A DNA stretch of 40,272 nucleotides, from positions 1-40,272 of the forward strand of contig JABFRJ010000386.1 of the NCBI GenBank assembly GCA_013141255.1, given 5' to 3'. This stretch comes from Hyphomicrobiaceae bacterium. GTDB taxonomy: Bacteria; Pseudomonadota; Alphaproteobacteria; Rhizobiales; Hyphomicrobiaceae. Numbering within the stretch: position 1 is the first letter of the stretch; every line of letters begins with the position of its first letter. This document shows, piece after piece, positions 1-8,459 of the stretch. The position numbers and the translations under genes were made by a program. The notes under the pieces are model-generated. The model made no database searches and had not been told where the DNA came from. It worked only from the letters and a program-made list of their open reading frames with translations.

Positions 1-89
1 TTCGAAGCGCAACACTGCCTAGATACACAACGTCCCATCAACAAAATTCAGTCTAACATCCAACGTCATCAACTAGGATTCAGGCCCAC

Positions 90-1277
90 TCAATCGGTCT
101 CGTCCGCCACCTTCCGAAACGGCAGATACTCAGCCAGCATTTCGCGCTGCTCCGCCATGTGCGCCCGCTCTTCAGACAAATACCGGTCCACAGCTTTGCG
201 GAATCCAACATCGCGAATCCAATGCAACGAATACGTCGGCACCGGACGATACCCCCGCGCGAGTTTGTGGTCCCCTTGTGCGCCAGCCTCAACGCGGTGG
301 AGCTTCCGCTCAATCGCCACATCGATTGCCTGATAGTAGCAAAGTTCAAAGTGTAAAAACGGATGCTGCTCAATCGCACCCCAATAACGCCCATAAAGGC
401 AATCACCACCGATCAAATTGAGTGCCCCGGCTACGGGCTGCCCCTCGCGCTCCGCCACAACAAGCAGGCACGCCGCCCCCATCCGCTCACCCAGCAGCGA
501 GAAAAATTTGCGATTGAGATACGGTCGTCCATACTTTCGGCTGCCCGTATCCATATAGAAGGCATAGAACGCATCCCAGCGGGCTTCCGTGATCTCGGCT
601 CCTTGCAATCGCTTCACCACAAGCCCCGACGACAGCGCCGCCTCCCGCTCCTTGCGAATGGCCTTACGCTTCCGTGACGACAGCGCCGCCAGAAAATCAT
701 CAAACGTCGCGTACCCGTCATTGTCCCAATGGAACTGCTGATCGCTCCGCTGCATCAACCCAACGCCCGCAGCCACACCGCCCAGCGCCTGCCACTCTCG
801 CTCAGTGCAAAACGTCGCATGCAACGAGGATACGCCCAGTTGTGACGCCACTTCCACCGCGCCTTGCGCCAAAAGTCTCCGTCTCTCATCCGCTTCTGCG
901 CCATCGCCTACTAGAAACCGTGGCCCCGGCACCGGTGTAAACGGCACAGCGATTTGCAACTTCGGATAATATTGCCCACCCGCTCGCTGATAGGCGTCTG
1001 CCCATCCATGATCAAAAATGTACTCGCCCTGGCTATGCGTTTTTAAATAGCACGGCGCGACTCCGACAACCTCCCCCGCTGCAGTCTCCAGCAGCAGATG
1101 ATGCGGCCGCCAGCCAGTCCGACCGCCCACGCATCCAGCATCCTCAAGGGCCTGAAAAAAGGCGTGTGCGACAAACGGGTTATGCGTTGCTGCATCGGGG
1201 TTAGCCAGTCGGTCCCATATCTCAGGCGGAACCTCGCCCACCTTCCCAGTCACCCGCACTGTCATCGGTTCCGTCAT
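90..1277 (-). CDS. DUF482 (COG3146) GNAT-fold acyltransferase-like protein
   Basis: About 395 aa if it starts at the ATG at 1277, where the reverse strand has a TTGGGAG ribosome site; the longer ORF to 1325 adds 16 residues with no better signal. The protein resembles the DUF482/FemAB-like family: an N-terminal 'NPFVAHAFFQALE' segment, a central 'SRKRKAIRKERE' basic stretch and a C-terminal half with GNAT-like 'GRYWG' and 'HFELCYYQAID' segments. Family members are soluble and often annotated as putative peptidoglycan-related acyltransferases, but no substrate has been established. It lies divergently to the M48 peptidase gene, with about 195 bp between the two starts. The family call is fairly sure; the reaction is unknown. 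Confidence 0.85.
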   Translation of the reverse strand: MTEPMTVRVTGKVGEVPPEIWDRLANPDAATHNPFVAHAFFQALEDAGCVGGRTGWRPHHLLLETAAGEVVGVAPCYLKTHSQGEYIFDHGWADAYQRAGGQYYPKLQIAVPFTPVPGPRFLVGDGAEADERRRLLAQGAVEVASQLGVSSLHATFCTEREWQALGGVAAGVGLMQRSDQQFHWDNDGYATFDDFLAALSSRKRKAIRKEREAALSSGLVVKRLQGAEITEARWDAFYAFYMDTGSRKYGRPYLNRKFFSLLGERMGAACLLVVAEREGQPVAGALNLIGGDCLYGRYWGAIEQHPFLHFELCYYQAIDVAIERKLHRVEAGAQGDHKLARGYRPVPTYSLHWIRDVGFRKAVDRYLSEERAHMAEQREMLAEYLPFRKVADETD

Positions 1278-1472
1278 GCAACTCCCAAGCCTGAAAAGGC
1301 CAAAAACCGGCCCGCGCGGTCTCATCGTTTACGATACCCCAGCCCAGTCCATCCTAAAAACCGTGTTTTTGCTGCGGCCCCTCGCAACCCGTCCTCCAAC
1401 TTGCTATCTATGCGCCACAAAGCCTGGTTACCCTACGCAAGGGCAACACGGTCGGATTGCGAAGGAGATGTC

Positions 1473-2315
1473 ATGCGGCTCAATTCTAAGTTCCTGAAAG
1501 CCAGCGGCCTAGCCGCAACCGTGGCGCTTGCCGTTACCATCGCCCCAGCCCTCGCGCCGATTGTCATTGCTCAAGACGGCGGCGTCAAAGTCTCCGGAAA
1601 ATCTATTTTCCGCAAGGTCGTTTCCGCCGAAACCATCGAGCAGCAGGCAGGCCTCCAATACGAGCAAATGACGCGCCAAGCCTTCCAAAAGCGCGCCCTC
1701 CTCGACGCCAACCATCCCCAAGTCATCCGCTTGCGCAAAATCGCGCGCGATCTTCTCCCCCATGCCAACCGCTTCAACGAACGCGCAAAAGATTGGAAGT
1801 GGGAAGTCAATCTGCTCAACAGCCCGCAGATCAACGCCTTCTGCATGCCCGGCGGAAAAATCGCCTTCTTCGCCGGCATCCTCGAAAAGTTACAATTGAC
1901 CGACGATGAAGTCGCCATGGTTATGGGCCACGAAATTGGTCACGCCCTATGGGAGCACGCCCGCGAACGCGCAGGCAAAGGCATGGCGTTGAACGCCGGC
2001 CGCGTACTTGCAGGCCTCGTCTTCGGCCAACTCGGCGACCTCGTCGGCGCTGGCGCCGGCAGCTTGGCCAACCTAAAATTCTCCCGTAACGACGAAACGG
2101 AGGCCGACTTGATCGGTATGGAACTCGCGGCTCGCGCCGGTTACGATCCGCGCTCCGGCATCACGCTGTGGGAAAAGATGAGCAAAGCCAACAAAGGTGC
2201 GCCCCCCCAATGGCTCTCGACCCACCCGTCAGGCGCAACCCGCATCGACACAATCCAAAAGCACTTACCGGAAGTGATGCCATTATTCGAGAAAGCCAAA
2301 ACAACGCGCGGCTAA
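1473..2315 (+). CDS. exported M48 family zinc metallopeptidase
   Basis: The ORF track begins at 1098, but the real start is the ATG at 1473, preceded by a clear AAGGAGAT site and followed by a hydrophobic Sec signal (residues about 8-33). The mature 280-aa precursor has the gluzincin motif HEIGH at residues 153-157 and the third zinc ligand in 'DETEAD' (E210), so both active-site elements are present. 'QINAFCMPGGKIAF' upstream of the motif is typical of the M48/Oma1-BepA group, whose members degrade or repair misfolded envelope proteins. It probably acts in the periplasm. No TPR domain follows, so it is the short form. It is followed 46 bp later by trhO in the same direction. Confidence 0.9.
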   Translation: MRLNSKFLKASGLAATVALAVTIAPALAPIVIAQDGGVKVSGKSIFRKVVSAETIEQQAGLQYEQMTRQAFQKRALLDANHPQVIRLRKIARDLLPHANRFNERAKDWKWEVNLLNSPQINAFCMPGGKIAFFAGILEKLQLTDDEVAMVMGHEIGHALWEHARERAGKGMALNAGRVLAGLVFGQLGDLVGAGAGSLANLKFSRNDETEADLIGMELAARAGYDPRSGITLWEKMSKANKGAPPQWLSTHPSGATRIDTIQKHLPEVMPLFEKAKTTRG

Positions 2316-2361
2316 TTGCCGAACCACCGCGTCTGATCAATCAATAATAAGAATACGCCCC

Positions 2362-3213
2362 ATGTCATGGACCGTCTCCGCCTTCTATAAATTCGCGTCA
2401 CTCGACAATTTACCCGAACGACGCGAGCGCTTGGTCGAGCGCGGCAACGCCCTCGGCATCGTCGGTACAATCTTGCTTGCTCAAGAAGGCATCAACAGCA
2501 CCATCGCCGGCAGTCACAACGCCATGGCCGCCATGCTCGCCGAAATCCGCTCCGAGCCCGCACTCGCCAATCTCGTCGTCAAATCCTCAACCGCCGAGCA
2601 TCAACCTTTCGCCCACTTCAAAATCAAAATCAAATCCGAGATCGTCACCTTCGGCGTCCCCGAAGCCGATCCAAACAAAAACGCAGGTGTCTACGTTGCG
2701 CCCGAAGATTGGAATGCACTCATCTCAGATCCCGATGTGATCGTTGTCGACACCCGCAACGACTACGAATTCGCACTTGGAACCTTTGCGCGCGCTGAAA
2801 ACCCCCACACCCGCTCCTTCCGCCAGTTCCCAGCCTACGTCGACGCCAGCCTCGATCCCGCCCGCCATCGCAAGGTTGCCATGTTCTGCACCGGCGGCAT
2901 TCGCTGTGAAAAGGCCACGGCGTTCATGCGCCAACGCGGCTTTGATGAAGTGTATCACCTCGACGGAGGCATTCTGAACTACCTCGAGCGCGTCCCCCAA
3001 GACCAATCACTTTGGCAGGGCGAATGTTTCGTTTTCGACGAGCGCGTCAGCGTCGATCATAAACTCCAACCCGGCTCTTATTCGCTCTGCCGGTCATGCG
3101 GCAGTCCGGTACCCACTGCCCCCACAATCACAGACGCTGTCGAGCCCGTTTGTCCCGTCTGCCAAAACAACCCCAATACGCCGAGCCACAACAGTTGGCA
3201 TAACAAACTCTAA
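2362..3213 (+). CDS. trhO: tRNA uridine(34) hydroxylase TrhO (rhodanese family)
   Basis: A full-length 283-aa member of the YceA/TrhO family, which performs O2-dependent 5-hydroxylation of wobble uridine in tRNA as the first step to cmo5U/mcmo5U. The N-terminal acylphosphatase-like part holds 'ILLAQEGINSTIAG' (residues 38-50). The rhodanese domain follows, with the active loop CTGGIRC at 176-182 (C176 and C182). The C-terminal extension carries paired cysteines (CRSC, CPVC) as in many family members. The start is the ATG at 2362. It may be cotranscribed with the upstream peptidase gene (46 bp gap), although no functional tie is known. Confidence 0.93.
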   Translation: MSWTVSAFYKFASLDNLPERRERLVERGNALGIVGTILLAQEGINSTIAGSHNAMAAMLAEIRSEPALANLVVKSSTAEHQPFAHFKIKIKSEIVTFGVPEADPNKNAGVYVAPEDWNALISDPDVIVVDTRNDYEFALGTFARAENPHTRSFRQFPAYVDASLDPARHRKVAMFCTGGIRCEKATAFMRQRGFDEVYHLDGGILNYLERVPQDQSLWQGECFVFDERVSVDHKLQPGSYSLCRSCGSPVPTAPTITDAVEPVCPVCQNNPNTPSHNSWHNKL

Positions 3214-3220
3214 ATGCGCC

Positions 3221-4726
3221 TTAGCTTTGATCTTGCGCAATAACCTCGCGCTTTTTGGACAGCGATGGCATCAGCACCGCAATCAAGATCATTGCCGCCA
3301 GCACAAGACACGTCGCTGAAATCGGCCGCGTCACAAACACGCTGAATTCGCCTTGGCTCAAGATGAGTGACTTCCTGAGATTGTTCTCCAGCATCGGGCC
3401 CAACACGAACGCCAACACCATCGGGGCCGGCTCATACCCAAACTTCCGACACAAATATCCAAACACTCCGAAGCCGATCATCACCAAAATATCGAACACC
3501 GAATTGCCCGACGCGAACACGCCGACGATGCAGAACATCACAATCAACGGAAACAGAATGTTATACGGCACTCGCAGCACTTGAACCCACAATCCAACCA
3601 ACGGCATATTGAGAATAAGCAGCATCACATTGCCAATGTACATACTCGCAACAATGCCCCAGAAAACGCCTGGGCTTGTCGTCATCATCAACGGCCCCGG
3701 CTGCAATCCATGCACAATGAACGCGCCCAAAAGCAACGCCATCACCACATTGGGTGGAATGCCAAGCGTCATCAGCGGAATAAAAGCGCCACCCGCCGCC
3801 GCGTTATTCGCGGCTTCGGGCCCAGCTACGCCCTCAATTGCACCTTTGCCAAATTCCTCTGGATACTTCGAAAATTTCCGCTCAATCGCATAGGACGCAA
3901 ACGATGAAATGACCGCCCCGCCGCCCGGCAGAATGCCCAGAAAAAAACCGAGGATCGTTCCCCGCACAATCGCCCATCGACTCCTCACCCAATCCTGCGA
4001 CGACGGCCACAAACTCCCAATCCGTGACGCAATAATATCGCGCTCCACCTGTTTCTCTAAGTTTGCCAGAATTTCAGCAATGCCAAAAAGCCCCATCACC
4101 ACAGGCACAAGTCCAATCCCATCAAGCAATTCCAATCGATCAAACGCCAGACGCGGCGTGCCCGTGATCCCATCAATCCCAATAAGCCCCAGCACCACGC
4201 CGATGCAGGCCATAATCATGGCCTTCGCCATCGACCCCTGCGTCAGAAAGCTGAGCACCGTGAGCCCGAGCACCATTAGGCTGAAATACTCAGGTGGCCC
4301 AAATGCAACTGCCACCCGCGCCAGAGACGGCGCCACCAGCATCAGCAAAATGATCGACATCGTTCCAGCAGCAAACGACGATAGCGCAGCCATCCCAAGT
4401 GCGGGGCCCGCTCGCCCACGCTTCGCCATTTCATGCCCGTCGAGACAGGTCACCACACTCGCCGCTTCGCCCGGAATATTGACCAGGATCGACGTGGTCG
4501 ACCCGCCATACATCGACCCGTAATAAATCCCAGACATCATAATGATGCCCGCTTCCGGCGTGCCCGATAAGGTCACCGGCAACAGCAGCGCCATCGCGGA
4601 AACCGGTCCAATGCCCGGTAGCACACCAACCAACGTCCCAATAAACACACCAAAAAAACAAGCCAGCAGATTAGTCGGCTGCAACGCCACCGAAAATCCA
4701 AAACCCAGGCTTGAAAGAACATCCAT
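3221..4726 (-). CDS. tctA: tripartite tricarboxylate transporter large membrane subunit TctA
   Basis: A 501-aa polytopic membrane protein, the usual TctA length. It forms the transport channel of a TTT-family secondary uptake system for carboxylic acids. The two duplicated loops that mark the family are visible: 'GVLPGIGPVSAMALLLP' near residue 40 and 'GILPGGGAVISSFASY' near residue 265. It is the last gene of a tctC-tctB-tctA run on the minus strand, starting 9 bp after the end of tctB, and it ends facing trhO across only 7 bp. The substrate cannot be read from the sequence; citrate, tartrate, aromatic acids and others are known for the family. Confidence 0.95.
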   Translation of the reverse strand: MDVLSSLGFGFSVALQPTNLLACFFGVFIGTLVGVLPGIGPVSAMALLLPVTLSGTPEAGIIMMSGIYYGSMYGGSTTSILVNIPGEAASVVTCLDGHEMAKRGRAGPALGMAALSSFAAGTMSIILLMLVAPSLARVAVAFGPPEYFSLMVLGLTVLSFLTQGSMAKAMIMACIGVVLGLIGIDGITGTPRLAFDRLELLDGIGLVPVVMGLFGIAEILANLEKQVERDIIASRIGSLWPSSQDWVRSRWAIVRGTILGFFLGILPGGGAVISSFASYAIERKFSKYPEEFGKGAIEGVAGPEAANNAAAGGAFIPLMTLGIPPNVVMALLLGAFIVHGLQPGPLMMTTSPGVFWGIVASMYIGNVMLLILNMPLVGLWVQVLRVPYNILFPLIVMFCIVGVFASGNSVFDILVMIGFGVFGYLCRKFGYEPAPMVLAFVLGPMLENNLRKSLILSQGEFSVFVTRPISATCLVLAAMILIAVLMPSLSKKREVIAQDQS

Positions 4727-4735
4727 CGTGCGACC

Positions 4736-5203
4736 TCAGCCCGTCATCAACGAAAGGAAACCAGCAGGCATCTGGATCTTGAGCCACTTTGTCATTGCGA
4801 ACCAGATAATAAGCGGCGCACTGACCGCAATCGTCACAGCCAACCAGGGTCGCACACGATCCACCGCCAGCATCAACACCAGCAAAAGCACGATCGTCGA
4901 TACGACAAATCCAACCCATTCAAACACAGCGCCATATCCAATGAGGAGCGCAACAACTGCCAACACACGCCCCCAGCGCGCATCATCCCAGAGCCGCGCC
5001 AAGATCGGCCCATGCTGCCCGCGCGCCGCGCTCACAATCACCGACACCGAAAACAAAACCAAAAGAACGCCAATCCAAAACACTGCAAACCCAGAACCCG
5101 GATCACTAAGCTTACCGAGCCCCAAAAGCTTACCCTGCCAAACGATGAACAACGCCACTATCAACCAAAACACGCCGCTCCAGAAATCGGCTTTCCGCAA
5201 CAT
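4736..5203 (-). CDS. tctB: tripartite tricarboxylate transporter small membrane subunit TctB
   Basis: A 155-aa protein with four predicted membrane segments, starting with 'MLRKADFWSG' and continuing with 'GSGFAVFWIGVLLVLF', which is typical of TctB. It is the small integral subunit that partners TctA. It sits between tctC and tctA with an 87-bp gap after tctC that contains a strong hairpin, and a 9-bp gap before tctA. The order (C-B-A) is the usual one. It is probably translated from the same mRNA as tctC, but at a lower level because of the hairpin (inference). Confidence 0.92.
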   Translation of the reverse strand: MLRKADFWSGVFWLIVALFIVWQGKLLGLGKLSDPGSGFAVFWIGVLLVLFSVSVIVSAARGQHGPILARLWDDARWGRVLAVVALLIGYGAVFEWVGFVVSTIVLLLVLMLAVDRVRPWLAVTIAVSAPLIIWFAMTKWLKIQMPAGFLSLMTG

Positions 5204-5232
5204 CTAAGCCCCCACTAAGCGCATGAAACGCC

Positions 5233-5260
5233 ATCGCCGCCAGTTTGAGCTGGCGGCGAT
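5233..5260 (-). other. intercistronic hairpin between tctC and tctB
   Basis: A perfect inverted repeat: ATCGCCGCCAG, loop of 6, CTGGCGGCGAT (11 bp stem). It lies in the gap directly after the tctC stop codon. No U-tract follows on the minus strand, so it is not a typical intrinsic terminator. Similar hairpins after binding-protein genes protect the upstream message from 3' exonucleases and let the binding protein be made in excess over the membrane subunits; that role is inferred here. Confidence 0.7.
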
Positions 5261-5290
5261 GCAATCACCAAGTTGCAATTGGAAACACCA

Positions 5291-6262
5291 TCACTCTTTT
5301 TTCGCCAAACCGAGATCGGTAATAGCTTTGCCTTCGTCGCGAACCATATCAACCACAACTTTCTGATACTCGGCAGTATCGAGATAGCGTGGGAACATGT
5401 CGTACTTCTTGAGTGTCGCAATCACACCGGGATCTTCCAACGCTTTCTTAAATGCAGCCGACAACACTTTCACAATCGCCGGATCCATACCCTTGGGACC
5501 AGCAACACCAAACGGGCTATCAAACACAAACGGATACCCAAGCTCTTTCAACGTCGGCGCATCTTTCCACGTCGTGCTCCGCTCTGCCGTCCAAATAGCA
5601 AGCAACCGCAACTGCCCAGCATCGACAAGTGGTTTCCACCCCGATGAATCCGCTTGCAGCATCGTATGACCACCAAGCACTGCCGCATTGGTCTCCGCAC
5701 CACCCTTGAACGGAACCTGCGTCAGCTTGATGCCTTCTTTGGCTGCAATCATTTCCATGCCGATATGCAGAGATGTTCCCGCACCTGGCGTCCCATAAGT
5801 CAGCTTGCCCGGGTTTTCTTTGGCAAACTTCACAGCATCCGCCCAAGTCTTGAAAGGCCCATCCGACTTTGTTGTAATCCCGAACGTATAGCCCGTGAGC
5901 TGCGCAATATACGTAAAGTCTTTGAGCGTATCGAAAGACGTTTTCTGCATGAACGGAATACGCATAACGCTGATCGGAATTTGCGTCAGCAGATAGCCAT
6001 CAGGCTTCCCCGTCGCAGCCATCGTAGCAGGCCCCAACGTACCAGATGCACCAGGCTTATTGTCGATCACAACCGGTTGCCCGAGCGTCTTAGACGCTGC
6101 ATCCGCAATCGCCCGCATTGTAATGTCACTAGACCCACCCGCAGGCCAGGGCACAATCAGCGTAATCGGTTTTGTCGGATAGGTCTGAGCAAGAGCGGCA
6201 AAAGGTGCCGCCAAAGACGCCACCACGCCGGCGGCCAAAGCAAGTGCTAAGCGTCGTTTCAA
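5291..6262 (-). CDS. tctC: tripartite tricarboxylate transporter substrate-binding protein (Bug/TctC family)
   Basis: A 323-aa periplasmic binding protein with a Sec signal peptide (cleavage probably after 'AALA', residue about 25) and the family's ligand-loop motif 'VPWPAGGSSD'. It delivers the carboxylate ligand to TctAB. The start codon appears to be TTG at 6262, because the near-perfect ribosome site AGGAGGAT lies at the right distance and the signal peptide begins there. First gene of the tctCBA operon. Bug proteins are often abundant and duplicated in proteobacteria, but this one has its membrane partners next to it. Confidence 0.93.
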   Translation of the reverse strand: MKRRLALALAAGVVASLAAPFAALAQTYPTKPITLIVPWPAGGSSDITMRAIADAASKTLGQPVVIDNKPGASGTLGPATMAATGKPDGYLLTQIPISVMRIPFMQKTSFDTLKDFTYIAQLTGYTFGITTKSDGPFKTWADAVKFAKENPGKLTYGTPGAGTSLHIGMEMIAAKEGIKLTQVPFKGGAETNAAVLGGHTMLQADSSGWKPLVDAGQLRLLAIWTAERSTTWKDAPTLKELGYPFVFDSPFGVAGPKGMDPAIVKVLSAAFKKALEDPGVIATLKKYDMFPRYLDTAEYQKVVVDMVRDEGKAITDLGLAKKE

Positions 6263-6374
6263 AGTATCCTCCTGGGACCAGACGGGCTTGCTGCCCGCTC
6301 ATTGATTGCCCCAAGAGTGACGTGCTCTGCCCCTATTGTCCAGTCAGCACGCAACGCCGTCACACACTATAACC

Positions 6375-6884
6375 TTAACCTCGCGTCTCCTTCGAGATCG
6401 GCTCGGCGTATTTAAGATCGAGATCCCATGGAAAATAAATCCACGTATCTTGGCTAACCTCTGTCACGAATGTATCGACCAACGGCACACCCTGCGGCTT
6501 TGCATAGACCGTTGCAAAATGCGCGTTCGGCAACATCTCGCGCACAACTTTGGCGGTCTTCCCCGTATCCGTCAGATCATCAACGACAAGCACGCCTTTT
6601 CCCTTGCCGTCCCCGATCGCCATGATGCGCGGCGCAATATCTTTAATAACTCTAAGCTCACCCTGACTGTCATAGTCGTGATAGCTCGCCACCCCGACAG
6701 TCTCAATCAATCGCGTGCCAAGTTCGCGCGCCACAATCGCCGCGGGCACCAGTCCGCCTCGCGTGATACAAACAATCGCCTCAAACGGTCCCTTCTCGGC
6801 CAATCGCCACGCCATCGCCCGCGCATCCCGATGAAACTGATCCCACGAGACTGGGAATGCTTTAGGTGATGACGGCTGCGCCAT
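6375..6884 (-). CDS. gpt: xanthine phosphoribosyltransferase (Gpt type)
   Basis: 169 aa from the ATG at 6884, which has a GAGGT ribosome site; the ORF track start at 6950 adds 22 unlikely residues. The PRPP-binding signature '[13 protein letters not shown]' and an '[16 protein letters not shown]' loop identify a type I phosphoribosyltransferase. The arrangement fits bacterial xanthine(-guanine) phosphoribosyltransferase, which salvages xanthine/guanine to nucleotides in the cytoplasm. It lies 112 bp upstream of tctC, same strand, without an obvious functional link. The specificity (xanthine rather than guanine) is by family resemblance only. Confidence 0.88.
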   Translation of the reverse strand: MAQPSSPKAFPVSWDQFHRDARAMAWRLAEKGPFEAIVCITRGGLVPAAIVARELGTRLIETVGVASYHDYDSQGELRVIKDIAPRIMAIGDGKGKGVLVVDDLTDTGKTAKVVREMLPNAHFATVYAKPQGVPLVDTFVTEVSQDTWIYFPWDLDLKYAEPISKETRG

Positions 6885-6967
6885 GGTGTTACCTCGATTG
6901 AAAAACTCGCTGTCTCTTAACCCAACAATAGAGCACTCTGCAAACGACACCCGCCCACCAACTAAAA

Positions 6968-6995
6968 AGGCAGCGCCAATTCACGGGCGCTGCCT
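6968..6995 (-). terminator. intrinsic terminator of the TRAP binding-protein gene
   Basis: A perfect 10-bp inverted repeat, AGGCAGCGCC / GGCGCTGCCT with an 8-nt loop. Read on the minus strand it is followed by a run of five U (AAAAA on the plus strand at 6964-6968). It lies 25 bp after the stop of the dctP-like gene and before gpt, so the two are separate transcription units. Confidence 0.88.
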
Positions 6996-7019
6996 CAATC
7001 ATTTAGAACTCAAAGCGCC

Positions 7020-8144
7020 TTAACCCTTGACGCGGCGACCATAGATATAATTTTCATACGTATTATCGCCGACACGATAATACAGCTCATTCTCATCAAT
7101 GTGCTTCTTCCATGCTGGATAAATTTTGGCCCACGCCGGGCTCTTCGTACCCATCTCATCAAACGTCTTGAACGCCGCATCATAGCTGGCATCCATGATC
7201 TCTTTACTGAAGTAACGCAGCTGCGTCCCCGCAGCAATAAGCGACCGCAATCCTCCCGAGTTCAGCACATCGCTTTTAGCGTTGTGCGTCGTACAGGTCG
7301 CAATACACGCCGCTTCCAGTACTGCCTTGTAGTTCTTCGGCAGCTCATCCCATTTCTTCTTGTTGACGTGCAACCAGATGGTCGCCTGCGGTTCCCACCA
7401 ACCCGGCGCATAGTAGAATGGCGCGACTTTATGGAAGCCAAATTTGAAATCGTCGTAGGGCGCAGCCCACTCCGCCGCGTCAATCGTGCCGCGTTCAAGC
7501 GACGAATAAATATCACCCGGGCTGATTTGTTGCGGAATAACGCCGAGCTTCGACATCACCAAGCCACCAAGGCCCGGTATGCGCATCTTCAAACCTTTGA
7601 GGTCCTCAAGTGTTTTAATCTCTTTACGATAGAACCCGCCCATCTGCATGGTCGAGTTGCCGCAAGGAATCGCATGCGTACCCTTTGATTCATAGAATTC
7701 ATTCAGCAGTTCCATGCCACCATTCTTGAACAACCAAGCATAGTGTCCACGCAGCGTCGGACCAAATGGCAGTGTCGATCCAAACGCATAGGCAGGATCT
7801 TTACCGAATGAATAATAGGAGAGCGTGAAGCCGCACTCAACCGTGCCTTCCTCGGCAGCGTTTAAAACCGCAGGACCACCAGGTACAATTTCGCCCGCGC
7901 CAAACTGCTGAATCTGAAATTTTCCGTCCGTCAAATCAGAGACGCGGCGCACAATATCATTAGCCGAATCCATGACGCTTTCGACGGTCTTCGGCACGAA
8001 CATCGGCATGCGCCACTTAACTTCCGGATTACCCTGAGCAATAGCAGGCGCTGCAAGCGCCGAACCCGCTGCTGCCAGACCAGCGCCTTTGATCAATCGC
8101 CGACGCGAAACAGCGCCAGATGTCGTTTCCGATTTAGAAGTCAT
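7020..8144 (-). CDS. TRAP transporter substrate-binding protein (DctP/TakP-like), Tat-exported
   Basis: 374 aa from the ATG at 8144, which has an AGGGAG site; the longer ORF to 8264 is not needed. The N-terminus has a twin-arginine leader (SRRRLIKG followed by 'LAAAGSALAAPAIA'), so the protein is probably exported folded. The mature part reads like DctP-family proteins of the TakP type, with 'QQFGAGEIVPGG' and 'YYSFGKDPAYAFGSTLPFG', a group that binds 2-oxo acids. The DctQ and DctM membrane subunits are not beside it: gpt lies downstream and a divergent oxidoreductase upstream. A strong terminator follows. The ligand assignment is tentative. Confidence 0.9.
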   Translation of the reverse strand: MTSKSETTSGAVSRRRLIKGAGLAAAGSALAAPAIAQGNPEVKWRMPMFVPKTVESVMDSANDIVRRVSDLTDGKFQIQQFGAGEIVPGGPAVLNAAEEGTVECGFTLSYYSFGKDPAYAFGSTLPFGPTLRGHYAWLFKNGGMELLNEFYESKGTHAIPCGNSTMQMGGFYRKEIKTLEDLKGLKMRIPGLGGLVMSKLGVIPQQISPGDIYSSLERGTIDAAEWAAPYDDFKFGFHKVAPFYYAPGWWEPQATIWLHVNKKKWDELPKNYKAVLEAACIATCTTHNAKSDVLNSGGLRSLIAAGTQLRYFSKEIMDASYDAAFKTFDEMGTKSPAWAKIYPAWKKHIDENELYYRVGDNTYENYIYGRRVKG

Positions 8145-8459
8145 GCGTCTCTCCCTTGAATGACCGTTCTTGCCACGCCCGATGGGCAGAACCAACCCGA
8201 TACGGAACATGCCTCGAAGCCAGACCGGCAAACGCTTCTTGCGGCGCTTCAACCAACCCAACAACCGTTATGGACTATAACAATACCGTCCCGCCAATCG
8301 TCAAGACGAATTCACGCCAAGAATGCCCCTGCGCCCGTCGCCTGTCACGCACCCGCACACACGCGCATCTGCCACCACTCTCGACTTTCATTCGAAAAAC
8401 CGCAATCTGCGTCGAAGAAAACAATCACCCCACCAACACCCCCAGCATCAGCGAGCATC
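8145..8459. promoter_or_regulatory. divergent intergenic region (dctP-like / OYE-like genes)
   Basis: 315 bp between the starts of two divergent genes. It must hold both promoters. I see no convincing -35/-10 pair or palindrome that I would mark, and no small gene with a good ribosome site. The long ORF-track frame (from 8160) through this region is an open extension of the downstream oxidoreductase frame and not coding in my view. Confidence 0.5.

Noticed and set aside
1098-1472. N-terminal part of the 405-aa ORF before the M48 peptidase
   Set aside because: A strong ribosome site and signal peptide fix the start at 1473; the earlier part overlaps the divergent DUF482 gene.
8160-8459. First 100 residues of the 469-aa oxidoreductase ORF
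   Set aside because: The enzyme begins naturally at the ATG at 8460; upstream codons are intergenic.
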